A stretch of 64,000 bases of DNA, from the NCBI RefSeq assembly GCF_000182565.1, contig NW_015971544.1, positions 432,622 to 496,621 of the forward strand. Reading direction: 5' to 3'. The translations under genes and the position numbers were made by a program. The DNA comes from Spizellomyces punctatus DAOM BR117. Taxonomy: Eukaryota; Chytridiomycota; Chytridiomycetes; Spizellomycetales; Spizellomycetaceae. The notes beneath the pieces were generated by a model. It was not told the DNA's origin. It was given only the letters and a program-made list of their open reading frames with translations, and made no database searches. Positions 38,546 to 49,264 of the stretch are shown in pieces (position 1 is the first letter of the stretch; each line of letters begins with the position of its first letter).

Positions 38546-39300
38546 CGCACAATTCTTTGTCGCAGAGAGTTATATGGAATCTTTCGCTACTCAACTCTGG
38601 AACACTGGAATTGCGATAAGGTGAGGTGGATCTCGCCAACACCTGTCTGGAAAATGGATAACCCGCCCAATGAGTACCGCATACCCTCAAGTGTAGCTGC
38701 AACACCATGTATTACTACTCACATAAATGAATGGCAACAATAACAACCTCCGAATAGGAAGGTTGCTCTGAGCTGTCTACCCGTCCGGCGTTGGGAATCT
38801 CGTAGGTTGGCGAAAGTCTGGATAAACTCGTGAGATGACGGTCGTGGGCTTTTGTCATGATGGGCACGTGAGATGATGACTAAGCTCTGCAATGGAAACT
38901 GCTCCATGGACACTCAACACTTCCTCAAGCAGATAAATCTGGTCATGGGCACTGGGTATCCTGGTGCGTATGCAGCATTGCTGCGACACAGAGGTGGGGT
39001 TGTTTTCAACAACTTGAGGAACATGTCAATGGATCCAAGAGAACATCTTTTGGGCAGCAAATCTTTGTATTCCATGCATTAAGCTTTCCTTTCAATGCCT
39101 TCGATCTTCGGTTACCATGAACAATCGACCCTGCAGGTGTAGAAAACAGGTGCCGCCACCATTCATGGATGCGTTAAAGAACGGCCCATAATTTGACTGG
39201 CTAGTCATGGCAAGTCTTTAAGACTTCAACTCGCTGCTTGCATCGGTTTGAGAGCCGCATTCATTCAAAAATATCAATATGCCCAACCAAGCAAACCCCT
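38546..39300. other. Intergenic, Doa10 upstream region
   Basis: No gene supported. A CACGTG lies near 38865. Short open frames have no motif. Confidence 0.45.
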
Positions 39301-40244
39301 TTACCCAACTCGCTGACACAATTCCACCAGTCGTTTGGCACCCAATACCCACTTTCCTTCCTGATCAAAACTTGTCGTCATCAACGCCATGACAATGGAA
39401 TGGCACGTAGTGTAGTCCTTGCTATTCAGTGCTAGATTGAGTAGCCGACAGGTCTGAGTAAACGGCACCCATAAAGGAAGATGAGGAATTGCCATACCTG
39501 TTGCAAGTTGCACTGCTGAAGCCAATACATGATTAGGCACCTGATCCGCCGAGAGCCGTTCGTAGAGATTTTCGAGTCGCTTATCCGTATCCTCGATCAT
39601 CCGCCGCTGGCTCGCCTAAATACATGGACATGGACAATCATGAGCATACAGCCAAAGCAGCGGCCCATCATACCCATTCAATTCCTTCTCACCTCTACCA
39701 CACCAGATTTCACTCTGTCCATAGCTGCAGTAAATGCGCCCACAATCAAACCCTTGGGATTTGCCACATCGTTCAAGACTGAGCTCGGATCGTCCAAACA
39801 TGCCACTGGCGCCGGACTAGCTGTTCCGGAAGTGGTACCAGATCCCGATTGTCCTTTTTTTCTCACCGCAATTCCCGTAACCATATGCGTCGGGAGATCA
39901 TTCCAACCGTTCAGTCCGGCAACGCCAGCTTGATAGTGACCTTGTGGCGGAGGAGTATTCCTCAAGTGCTCTGGGTATGCAGAATATGCTGTTCGTGGAG
40001 GCGCACTACTGTCAGCTGTGGGGGCGGGGGGAAGGAGAGGAGGAGGCGTGCCATATCCCGTCGTTGGCGGGGGAGTTCCATACTCTCCAGCCGGAGGCGC
40101 ATTCGTCGCCGCACCGTGCGCAATGATAGGTGGTCCTTGAAATAGAAGCCCACCCAGCGAAGGAGGAGCCGCTAGTGGTTGTGGATGCGACAGTTGCGCG
40201 TCAGAGTCTTGCAGCAGCTCTGGAGGAGATGGCTGGATAGTCAT
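39301..40244 (-). CDS. SRA1/Sec31-C domain protein with proline-rich N-terminus
   Basis: Three exons: 40244-39693, 39615-39498 and 39431-39301; 801 nt, 266 aa. The first ~150 residues are Pro/Gly/Ala-rich (YGTPPP repeats, PPPLLPPAP). Residues ~165-265 form a helical bundle like the SRA1 family: MIEDTDKRLENLYERL, then ALNSKDYTTCHSIV, then LMTTSFDQEGKWVLGAKRL. The same helical domain ends the COPII coat protein Sec31, but no WD40 or ACE1 part is present. The second intron (39497-39432) was placed at ATCTAG because it restores the family spacing and removes 20 residues that do not fit. A role in COPII or as an RNA/protein scaffold is inference. Confidence 0.78.
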
Positions 40245-40519
40245 GGCAAAAAAGAATGAGCAATTCCAAGATGCCAAACACACTCGCAGTTTGGTGGTCA
40301 GCGGCACAGTTGCGTGACTTGAGCTTACGCACGCTCTGGTAAGCGAATCCTCCGACACCCAGTTAGTCGAGGGTCGACCCGCTGTACTTTTCCCTGCTCT
40401 TCACGAGACTGTCGTCAACGATCCCCAACAAAATATGTCAACATCATCAATGTCTTCAAAGCAACAGCCGCATTCAAATAAGGTCCGCGTGACTTTGTTC
40501 TCGCCCTGTACATACCAGA
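40245..40519. promoter_or_regulatory. Shared divergent promoter region
   Basis: 275 bp between the start codons of two divergent genes. No clear TATA box on either strand. Confidence 0.4.
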
Positions 40520-41275
40520 ATGTCCGTTGAACACACCACCCCCGAGTCGACGCTCTTTGGAATAGCTTTTTGCATCGGTGTTTCAACACTTGTTGCGTTG
40601 GGATCTAATCTTCTTGGACCGTACTTTGAAGAGAAGCACCGACTTATTGACCAAGCTCGGGAGTTTGAGATGACACGCCAGAGAGTTTCAGCGGAAGCCG
40701 AAAAACAAAAGGTGGCATCTGCTCTGTCTTTTATCCCAACAAAAGAGACTCATCGACCCATCATAACTTTAAAGCCTGCCGAACAAGTATCGTCTTCCTC
40801 CACCGATGACAAAACAATCACTCGCCTTCGGAACCGGGTCATGCACCTTGAACGACAGAAGGAAGCCCTAGGAGATGAAATTATACGTCTCCGTGCCGAA
40901 AGCTCGACAGCAAGAATTGAACTGGATATATACAAGGAAGAAGCCAAAGATGTGCAGGCAGGCATGCAGCGAGAGATGAGCATTCTTCGCGACATGATAC
41001 GTGATTATCGGAATGGGAAGAAGCCTGGGGTGTGCTGCACTGCTCTTGACGAAAAGATAGTGGTCTGTATATATCGCTTCATACAGCCGAGAATTAGGAG
41101 CTGACATTTGACTTTGTCTCTAACCGGTCCACAGAATGGTCCACCTATTAGCGCCGAAGCACCTGGTGCATTCGATAGGCTTGCCACGAAGCTGGACAAC
41201 TTGGACAGGACAAAGCTGGTCCACTCTTTTGGCCAGACGGTTCAGGTCAATAAGGTTCCGGATGTTGCTGCTTAA
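40520..41275 (+). CDS. Membrane-anchored coiled-coil protein of unknown function
   Basis: Two exons: 40520 to 41062 (or 41029), then 41135-41275; 227 or 216 aa. The donor is ambiguous: GTCTGT at 41063 gives a 72-nt intron like its neighbours, while GTGTGC at 41030 gives 105 nt. Residues ~11-32 form one TM segment near the N-terminus. A long charged coiled coil (~35-165) follows, and the C-terminus is polar (GAFDRLATKLDNLDRTKL). This is an N-anchored layout, perhaps in the mitochondrial inner membrane or the ER. I do not recognise the family. Confidence 0.6.
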
Positions 41276-41628
41276 CGCAGTTATACACAGTAGGCTTGGG
41301 TCAACATAGCCGGGAGAGAATAGGCTCGTGCGGATTTGCCAATGCTCGACAGTGACGAAAATCAATATGAGTCTATTGATGCCCTTGATGGCGAGGCCAT
41401 TATGTTTCGTCTCTATAGGTTTTGCTTAAGGTGACTTGAACAGACTTGAGTATGCATTTGGACAAATGTCCAGGTGAAAAAAAAGCACAAGAAACACTAT
41501 TGGTATTATATGAGAATTATCGCTACAGTTTAACTATCTGGGAATGAGTGAACAAGAGCACGTCATCTTTATCATGCCTTCTTGAATGTCACAGCTAGAG
41601 CTGCTATGTAACATACTAGTAAACCAAA
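41276..41628. other. Convergent 3' region
   Basis: Lies between two stop codons. AT-rich 3' flanks only. Confidence 0.5.
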
Positions 41629-42371
41629 TCACGCTGCGATCTCCTCCTGCAGAGAGTCCTGGCCGTTGGAATCCTCGTACAACTCCTCCTGGCTATGTGA
41701 AAGCTTGTCATTCACCGACCTGGGCACAGTCGAGCCATCTCCCTTCTTCACATGGCCAATATTCTCAACCTGTTTCTTGGGAGCGTTTAACGCATGCTGG
41801 GTCTGCAGTGTATTGAGTCCATAGCTGTACTGCTCGCCGGTTCCAACTTGAACTTTGTGTAGATTTTCTGCTTGTTTCTTTGGAGCGCTTAGAGCGTGCT
41901 GTGTTTGCACAGTATCGAGCCCGTATGTGGGACTTTCTCCCGTGCCGACCTGGATTTTGTGCAAACCTGGAAAAGACGTTAGGTTGAATGCTAAATTCTT
42001 TGAAAAGCATCTTCTTAACTGACCTTCTGTGGTCTTTTTCGGGGCACTCAGCGCATGTTGAGTTTGCACCGTGTCTAGACCGTAGGTAGCATTCGGCTTC
42101 GGTGCGTGCTTACCGCACCAAACGTTATCGTTGACGACTTGGAACGTTTTCAGAGTCAACTGAATATTACAATGTGGGTCGTTGCATTTGAAGCATCCCT
42201 GCATGGACATATAAAAGAACCATTGAGTCTGACTGACGGTGGCCACAATGGCCATGTTACTTCATTACCGATTGTAAACCACTCTACCTTATGATACCAC
42301 TTTTGTGCCGCTTCAACCTTTTCGGTCGCATACACCGTTTTATCACACTTGCCGCAAACTTGAGAAGACAT
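41629..42371 (-). CDS. LIM-domain protein with three 34-residue repeats
   Basis: Three exons: 42371-42288, 42198-42024 and 41966-41629; 597 nt, 198 aa. Residues 6-59 form one LIM zinc finger: CGKC at 6-9, WYHKGC around 25-30, CFKC at 30-33, Cys38, and WCGKH at 55-59. Three copies of a 34-residue unit start at Tyr67, Tyr101 and Tyr135. Each begins YGL(D/N)T(V/L)QTQHAL and continues APKK, with the spacer (L/I)HK(I/V)QVGTGE between copies. A polar acidic tail ends the protein. One LIM finger followed by short tandem repeats recalls LASP/nebulette proteins, which bind actin through nebulin repeats, but this unit is not a nebulin repeat. An actin or cell-cortex role is inference. Confidence 0.85.
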
Positions 42372-43001
42372 GGTTGAAGACGGTGAGGTATGTAAGAAAA
42401 TAGGCTGAATCGTTTGCAAGACGAAGTGTGGAGAAAGGTCCTGCCTTTTATGGCGGACCTATCGCTTATTCTATAGATGTTCCAGAAGAGACGCAGTGAA
42501 TCTACGCTGATGTGAGGATCGATGGAGTCCCGATTTAGCACACCTCACAGCTACGCTGTTACTATTTTCGATGCATTGGAATGACGTTTTCCTTTTGACA
42601 AGTGCACTGACGATATATCCTTAATTTCATTTCGCCTTTTGTGATAACTAGCATGGGATTGCTTCACTGGCCAAGTGGGTACGTTACGAAATCACCTCTT
42701 GCCGTGGATCATCTCTGAAGGAGCACAAAAGGACGACAGAATCCCGAGATGGACGATGTCAGCAGCAGCAGACCAGGGCAGCATTGAATATTTCGCAAAA
42801 TCTTTAATAATCCTCTATAGAAAACTTTAAAAGTGATTTACAAACATGGCCGCTAGCTTGGCGGCTACATCCCAGCATCTGGCGCCGGTGCTGAAATATA
42901 CAGAGCCCCAAGTGGCAGCGCAGATGCAAGGGGACTAGCAACATAAATTCTAAATATTCTACATACATCCAAAACCAATTTCCATAGACAGGATTCTATC
43001 G
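42372..43001. other. Intergenic, LIM-gene upstream region
   Basis: LIM gene promoter and 3' flank of the SNG1-like gene. No gene supported. Confidence 0.45.
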
Positions 43002-44877
43002 TCATACCGCCCGCACAGTTCCTCCCAAGACATTTAATCCATCCACTGCCTGCTTCACAAGTTGTGCCTTTCTCCAGTTTTGCAGTTGACGAGTCGCTAG
43101 GAAAATCGCCAAGGCTGTACATCCTACGGCCCAGGCAAGTAGGATCAAGTAGCTTCGTGTAAGGTAATGTGTTCTCGTCCCAAGCAGGTATGCTCGCATG
43201 CCTATCAGGCCCCAGTAGAATGGAAATCCTTCGCCTATTTTGACAGCACCAGCCATTGCAACGTGGTCTACGATGGCACCCGAAGTGGTAAGCTGGAAAA
43301 TGAGTAGTAGTGATGCTGGGATCTGCAATGGCGAAAACATATGAGATAACTGGTCAAGGCAAAATCGCGGAATATTGCACAATACGTACCGCAAATCCAT
43401 CAACACCAAAAACGACGCAGAGAAGCCACATAAATCCCAGACAGGCATAAGAAAAGAACCACAAGAATCCAAACACCTGGCCAGGATTTCCATAGGTAAA
43501 GGCTTCGTCTCCGCCAAGGATGTAAAATATACCCCATCCCAAGAAGGTATGAAAGAGTGTGAAACAGCCGCTAAGTGCGAGCGAAGCTAGTGCGATTTGT
43601 ATTGGGGGGAAGTTGGCGCGAGGCAGACCGTGGGCGTTTTTCACTCCAGTAAGGTGGGGGAGTCGAGCAAGCAGTAGCTTGTTCACTACTGTAACCGACA
43701 TCATGCTGCTCAGCCACATGAGGAGAGGAAGGATGTATGTTGCTAGATTGATACCGAATTTGGCGACGGCATGTCGGCGGCCGGGTGCGACAACGATGGG
43801 AGTGATGAGGAAGGCAGGATCGAGGAGAGTCGGATTGGATGCGGTAGCGTTGACCATGGCTTGTGCTAGGCTGGTGGATAGCCCTGAGAGCGAGCCGGAC
43901 ACAGCCTGGTTTGCAAAGTTGGCAATAGTGAATTGACGACCTTGATCCCATATGTATTCTGAACAAGGGATGCATGAGACATGGCACCTGAATAGAAACG
44001 GGGTTGTAACTGATGCTTACCCACTGATAGGGTCTGAGGCTTGACCTCAGCAGTTCGGTTCAGACGAAGGTTGGTCAGGAAATTGTCACTAAAATTGCTT
44101 GGGATATAAACAATTCCCCAATAGTCGCCGCGGTCCACCTGATATTGACCAGTTAGTGCGAAAACCTCGAAAGAGTGCCCTTTCACAATCAACCTACCAT
44201 ATCAATAGCATCCTGATATGTCAACCCCGTACTACTAATGTTTGTCCATTTAAGTCGACCGTTTACTGCGGGTGTCTCGAATATGTATTGCTCAAGAAGT
44301 GTCCCCATAGGAGTATTGTTTCTCGTCAATCCTGCGACGATATTTTGCGATTCTGGGCTGAGGGATGGGAGGGTGGAGTATCCAATGTCGTTATTGAAGA
44401 CTCCTACAGGTACCCGGTTAAGCTTCCCTTGAGGATCCCAGGAAGAACCGAGGTACATCAAGCCGTACAGGGTAACAACGATGCCTAAAACCCAAATGTT
44501 TAGGGTTTGCAAAAGTAATGGGACTTGTCATGTTAGGCATTACCTGTCACGATCCATAGAACTGTGACCGTCCTGTTCCATACATGAGGAAAAATGGAAT
44601 TGCGATAGAACCCACTCCCTCGTTCTATCACACTACGCACGCTTCGCATGCTGGTGACGCTTCGGATGCTACGATTTAAACTGGGTTGACTGAAGGAGTG
44701 GGCACGGGAGCAGTGGGTATGATGATGAGGTTCCGTGTCGTCAGGGCACTTTTCAGAGGGATCCAACCGTGGTGATGGTGGCCGTTCTTCACTGTGCATG
44801 TCAACGACAGTCGATGTGTCCGACAAGCGTAGTGGCCCTTGGCGAGCTGCCGGCGGCGGTGGTTGTATTGGGTTCAT
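43002..44877 (-). CDS. SNG1: SNG1-like DUF3533 membrane protein
   Basis: Five exons: 44877-44544, 44484-44198, 44138-44021, 43958-43390 and 43322-43002; 1629 nt, 542 aa. The cytosolic N-terminus of ~100 residues is Pro/Ser/Arg-rich. TM1 (VLWIVTGIVVTLYGLMYLG) is followed by a ~200-residue extracytosolic domain (VGVFNNDIG, YWGIVYIPSNFSDN). A block of five or six TM helices comes next. That is the layout of DUF3533 (YhgE/Pip relatives), including yeast SNG1, named for nitrosoguanidine resistance. The family's biochemical role is unclear; effects on membrane lipids and drug resistance are reported for yeast. The ATG at 44877 is the first in frame. Confidence 0.85.
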
Positions 44878-45671
44878 GCCAAGCTTCAACTGGACGAATT
44901 TTCAAAAGGGCAAGTTGATCGTAAAAAGACGCAGGGAACTGATCGCTTCTGCAGGTTCTTTTATTAAAAAAATAGTGGAAAAGGTTGCCTGGCGGCGGTT
45001 AAACGTGCAAAAGTATTCTTCTTTTCTTTTTTTGCGACGGCGGGCGCTTTAACTCGCCAGTCGACGGGACCGACTCGCTTTGAAATTACTTTTTGACAAA
45101 AGCTTTCTCCTTCCCCGGCTGAAATGTTTTTGCTGAAAGTTTGGGCGAGTAGGAATACGCGTAGAAGGTTTCGGAATGGTGACAAAACATGTCGATGAGC
45201 GTCGACCTTTTGGCTGTGCTGAGACGATTTTTTTACGGGAGCCAGGCAGTTTTGCCGCTTGGAGCTCTCGGGCCTTTTTCAAACGTGGCCGTTTCCGCTG
45301 GCGGGGTTACCCTTTGGTAGAATTCGCTCATGTCAATGGGGGCAATTTTGCCTGCAAAATGGAAGGAATGCAAAAGTAGTCAAAAGGGCCGAACTGAAAG
45401 TGTGATTGGTCTAAAGGACTTCTGTTCGAGAATCGACAAACGACAATTTAGAAACACCGCTCAACGTGCGCAAAAATCGCTAGTCACAACTAGAGTCCCC
45501 AGGTCTAAATTTGAAAAAAGTACACTGTCCTACGACTACTACGTCTATCCTTTCCTCAGTCACCCAGATCTCGTTACAATGCGTAGGGTATATAAAGCTG
45601 TAATTTCGAATACAATTCCGGTTCTCGCCCGCGAGATAGCGTAAACTACATATCTATGGAGAATGAAACAT
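44878..45671. other. Intergenic, SNG1-like upstream region
   Basis: No gene supported. Several A/T runs and short open frames of biased Lys/Arg content without motifs. Confidence 0.45.
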
Positions 45672-46154
45672 TTACCCTTTGACGGGAGTGCTGGCTGCCC
45701 CAGCGTTCAAACTGGTAATGCTCCCAGAACAACGGCTAGGCGCTTCACTCTTATCAAATGTGTATACAACGCTTTCTCCAAATGATACCCGCCGTGATGA
45801 TGACGTTGAACAGGATCCGGGGGACGACAAAGACAATAAGCTCGACTCGCTGCTGCGTACCGGGGATGCCGACGAAAGCGACGTGGCACGGGACCGTGAT
45901 AAAGGGGTTCGCGGTGTCGTTGACGGAGATGCAGGTTCTGAGAAGACTTGTCGGATCACATGAGATGTCTTGCGTACATGGAGCTGAAGGTGCGGCAGAC
46001 CATCGACACTTGATATACTTGTTGTGGATCGTCTGCGGGAGCTGTACTTTGTGGACATTCGTGAAACTGTCGAGGTTCCCTCCGAAGCACCATAGCGCGC
46101 TACTCGAAGTGCTGCGGCGAGCCTCTTGAGTGGATCATTGTCTTGTTGAGACAT
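45672..46154 (-). CDS. Ser-rich protein with an RVSF (PP1-docking-like) motif
   Basis: Single exon, 160 aa. The protein is about one quarter serine, with Arg clusters, and is probably disordered. Near the C-terminus, residues 121-125 read RRVSF followed by GESVVYTF. This fits the RVxF consensus by which many regulators dock on protein phosphatase 1. I do not recognise a family. The open frame with conserved-looking ends is the main support that the gene is real. Confidence 0.5.
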   Translation of the reverse strand: MSQQDNDPLKRLAAALRVARYGASEGTSTVSRMSTKYSSRRRSTTSISSVDGLPHLQLHVRKTSHVIRQVFSEPASPSTTPRTPLSRSRATSLSSASPVRSSESSLLSLSSPGSCSTSSSRRVSFGESVVYTFDKSEAPSRCSGSITSLNAGAASTPVKG

Positions 46155-47310
46155 GCGTACCGAGTGTGCAAAAGGAGTATTATAAAAAAAATAACACTAC
46201 TAATGGGGAGGAATGTCACACGTCACGCTTTATAGGGGAGGTGACAAAAGGACGACATCGCTTGGCGCATCGATATGGCACAAGTCTTGGCCACTCTTGT
46301 TTGGCGTCGATTACCGAAACCAGAAAGAGGATGTTTGTCGTCGTGCTCGTTCAGAGCGATGTCTTAATTGCCTAGCTTGGTCTTCGTTCGAACAACCCCT
46401 CCCACGGGGCCTTCTGGACCGATTGGGGATTACCGGCCACAAGGTCAGTGATCCTTGAAGAGGGCGTTAAAATGGGATGAAGGACGCGCTTGCCGCCTCC
46501 AAACGCAAACAAGAATCAATGGTCTCGCCTCAAATATTGTGTGTGCACTCAGTGGATTCCGCCACTTTGTTGGCGAGCCCAGGTAGGCTGTGGTAGGTTT
46601 GTCTTTCTTATTTTTCATATGCTCCAGAACAGCCCAATTGTGTCAAGCTCGTTCGGGATCGGCCCGTCCTACTGAATTGCATCCCTACTGCATTCGTCAT
46701 CGTGCATGCAATTTGATAACTTGCCCGTGTAGTGCCTTCAGGCATGTGCAAGGCACTGAACTACACCCATCAGCCACTGCATCTGGACCTATCCGAAAGT
46801 GTGTAACATGCACCTGGCATTACAATTAGATGATATATTTTATTGATAAGCCAGTCTTGAAAGCGAAAGCCCATTGAACTCTTTCAGCCTTTTGGGGGAT
46901 GAACAAATGGAGAAGACAATGGGGTGAGGGAAAGAAACCATGCGACGCTCAGGTAACTCAGTAAGTCAGCTAAAATACCCACCCATCCGCCACTGTAGTC
47001 GGGATGACGTTCTGGACCAATCTGCCACTATTTTACTTTAAAACTCCCCATAGTATATTGGCAAATTGACAACATACCTTGTCGCAGCGGTGTCGTCAAG
47101 TCCGTAGGCTTTTGAATATTTTGTGAGCAACACAGAAAGAGCATCTATTGGTTACGCAAGAGGATTTGAGTACTGCCGTGCATGATACTGGCACAAGATG
47201 CTTCTTGTATGTATATACCAAGATCAGGTAAAAAAGGTCCAGGGGCAATTTGCTTGGACGACCACAACGCCTACCAAGAATAAAGTACTTGAGTTCAAAT
47301 ACTCCAAAGC
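46155..47310. other. Intergenic, no gene seen
   Basis: Over 1.1 kb without a supported gene on either strand. No tRNA-like or repeat structure seen. Confidence 0.45.
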
Positions 47311-48073
47311 CTATGCTTCGTTCTTTGAGCAACCAACGTGTTGTTCAGCATTCTCATCTTCTGGTCCCGGCTCATGATGCCAAAGAGGCTGTATAACCAA
47401 GTCTGTCTTCAGCAACTTTACCAGTTTTTGACGAGTTATGCCAGGTGCCGTTGAGAAGAAAACTGTCGGTGGAACGTCTGGAAAACGGGCTTGAGTTCGT
47501 AGTTGTTCTTCGATGAGCGGCATGTGCATTGACGACGATAAAAGAATGACCACGCTAAACTGTGCCAGAAACTGATTCCCTCATTCAGTAATCTCATACT
47601 GCAGACATTTATGGAAATAACAAGAGTACCTCTTGGTTGTCCCAGTCCCAGAGTATATCAAGACTTTTATGCCGCTCTGCCAAAGAGCTCCTAATGATAT
47701 CCGACCGTCGCCCGAGAATCGTGATATCTTTTTTTGTTAAAATCTTTGTTTGATCCAAAACGGCATCCAGCAGCACACGACACATCATCTCGCCGGTTGC
47801 GGGCAGCACATCTGCAATAAATAGACCCACGCGGAAAGGTCTTGTGCTGTCTACGGATGGGATGTTCTCATGCATCTGCTTCAGGGCACGCAGGGTGTAG
47901 GTTGCTTGATTGCGAATACATTCCACTTGGCGATGGTATGAGATGCGCCATTGTGATCCCTCGGCTCGATTGGCTTCTGAAGGGAGACTCTTGCTAAAAG
48001 AAAAAGAAAGATTACGACAAAAGTCTTCCAGCGGGGGAAACGGCTGTGAAGGATCTGCGCTGGTTGCTGCCAT
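47311..48073 (-). CDS. Rossmann-like protein, perhaps NOXRED1-like
   Basis: Two exons, 48073-47630 and 47571-47311, joined over a 58-nt intron; 234 aa. The middle has an alternating beta-alpha pattern: RVGLFIADVLPATGEMMCRVLL, then KKDITILGRRSD, then WDNQEFLAQFSVVILLSSS. This resembles the NAD(P)-binding fold of the F420-dependent oxidoreductase family, including NOXRED1. The usual glycine-rich loop is not present after the first strand, so cofactor binding is doubtful. The ATG at 48073 is the first in frame; the longer frame upstream starts with TTG. Family call is weak. Confidence 0.5.
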
Positions 48074-48427
48074 GGCTGTTGGTATCTCGTTCGTAATCTC
48101 GTTTCGAATTTCTCGTAATCCACCATCCAAACCTCACTGACGGTTCACAGTCGATGGGTTTGACCAACCTCAGCAGCCGGCGGACGCTCGTAAGCAGTTC
48201 CGCTCAGCCGTCAGCGGTTGTTTCTATTCATAACCACAGCTTAATGCGTCCGTTCTATATTTAGATACCATCCCCTTTCTGCTCAGATTACCCACCATGT
48301 GCTTTTCATCCGTTCTCCAGATGATGCATAGGAAACCAGATCTACATATATAGACAGAACTTGCAAAACATCCTGTCCGTTTGAACAACTAGACTGCCAA
48401 CAAGTTAAGTACAGCCACCTGTCAAAG
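48074..48427. promoter_or_regulatory. Divergent promoter region
   Basis: Between two divergent genes. An ATATATAG element near 48346 could serve the plus-strand mucin-like gene. Confidence 0.4.
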
Positions 48428-49264
48428 ATGCGGAATCAGACATCGCTCGTGTTCCTTGTCTTTGCCCTTCTCGCCCTCTTCGTTCTCCCAACAACATGCC
48501 AGAATGCCACCGACCCCACAACGACACCCGCCTTACCACCTGTCGTCGCCCCTAGCACAACTGCTGCTCCTGTCTCTCCAAGCCCGACAACACCAATTCT
48601 ACCTCCCGTTGTCACAACCCCAACCCTACCCCCCGTCGTCACAACCCCAATCATTCCACCAGTGAATTCAGCAGTAACTCCCGTACCAACGACGCCCACC
48701 ATAGCCAGCCCAACTCCCACCATAGTTACAACACCCCCAGCTACCACTCCCACCGTAGTTACAACGACCACGAAGCGCACAACGCCCGCATCCGCCACCC
48801 CAATCCCAACATCAACAGGAATCGGCCAGGAGCAAAATCAAGATCCCTTAACAACCCCATACACCAGCCTGCCGAAGCCCATCACAATAGCCCTCTCCAT
48901 CACCGGAGCCGCCATCGCCGTGGCCATGCTCGGAATCTGTTTATTCAGAAAATACGGTCTCCCCAGTCGAAAACTTCACCGAAACCGCTTCACAAGCTCA
49001 TCAGAAGAAGGTCTGAATCAAGCTCACCTAACACACCGCCCCTCAGAACACATAGACTACACTTATCAGCACCACAAGCAGCAAAACTGGCCTGGCATGA
49101 TCGAACATCCTACGTTCGGCCGGACCAGGTTGACGGACGCTCTGTCGGCCCCCGTCGAAAACAAACCGTTGCCCCCTGCTCCTGCTCATCATGATTCGGC
49201 TGCTCATCATCCCCAAACTTCTCAGCAACAGCAAAGACCATATAGTGGGTATTACTATCAATAG
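48428..49264 (+). CDS. Mucin-like type I membrane protein
   Basis: Single exon, 278 aa. A signal peptide (SLVFLVFALLALFVLPTTC) is followed by ~120 residues made largely of Thr, Pro, Ser and Val in short repeats such as TTPTLPPVV, expected to be heavily O-glycosylated. One TM helix lies at about 150-172 (ITIALSITGAAIAVAMLGICLF), then a ~105-residue cytosolic tail with basic and Tyr/His-rich parts (SGYYYQ end). Signal, Ser/Thr-rich stalk, single helix and cytosolic tail is the layout of fungal wall-stress sensors (Wsc/Mid2 type), but no WSC module is present. A sensor role is inference. Confidence 0.75.
   Translation: MRNQTSLVFLVFALLALFVLPTTCQNATDPTTTPALPPVVAPSTTAAPVSPSPTTPILPPVVTTPTLPPVVTTPIIPPVNSAVTPVPTTPTIASPTPTIVTTPPATTPTVVTTTTKRTTPASATPIPTSTGIGQEQNQDPLTTPYTSLPKPITIALSITGAAIAVAMLGICLFRKYGLPSRKLHRNRFTSSSEEGLNQAHLTHRPSEHIDYTYQHHKQQNWPGMIEHPTFGRTRLTDALSAPVENKPLPPAPAHHDSAAHHPQTSQQQQRPYSGYYYQ

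Noticed and set aside
39431-39498. Reading straight through the second SRA1 intron
   Set aside because: The read-through adds 20 residues that break the conserved helix; the GTATGG...ATCTAG intron restores the family spacing and keeps the frame.
48436-48798. Gly/Val-rich minus-strand frame opposite the mucin-like gene
   Set aside because: Antisense shadow of the Thr/Pro repeat region.
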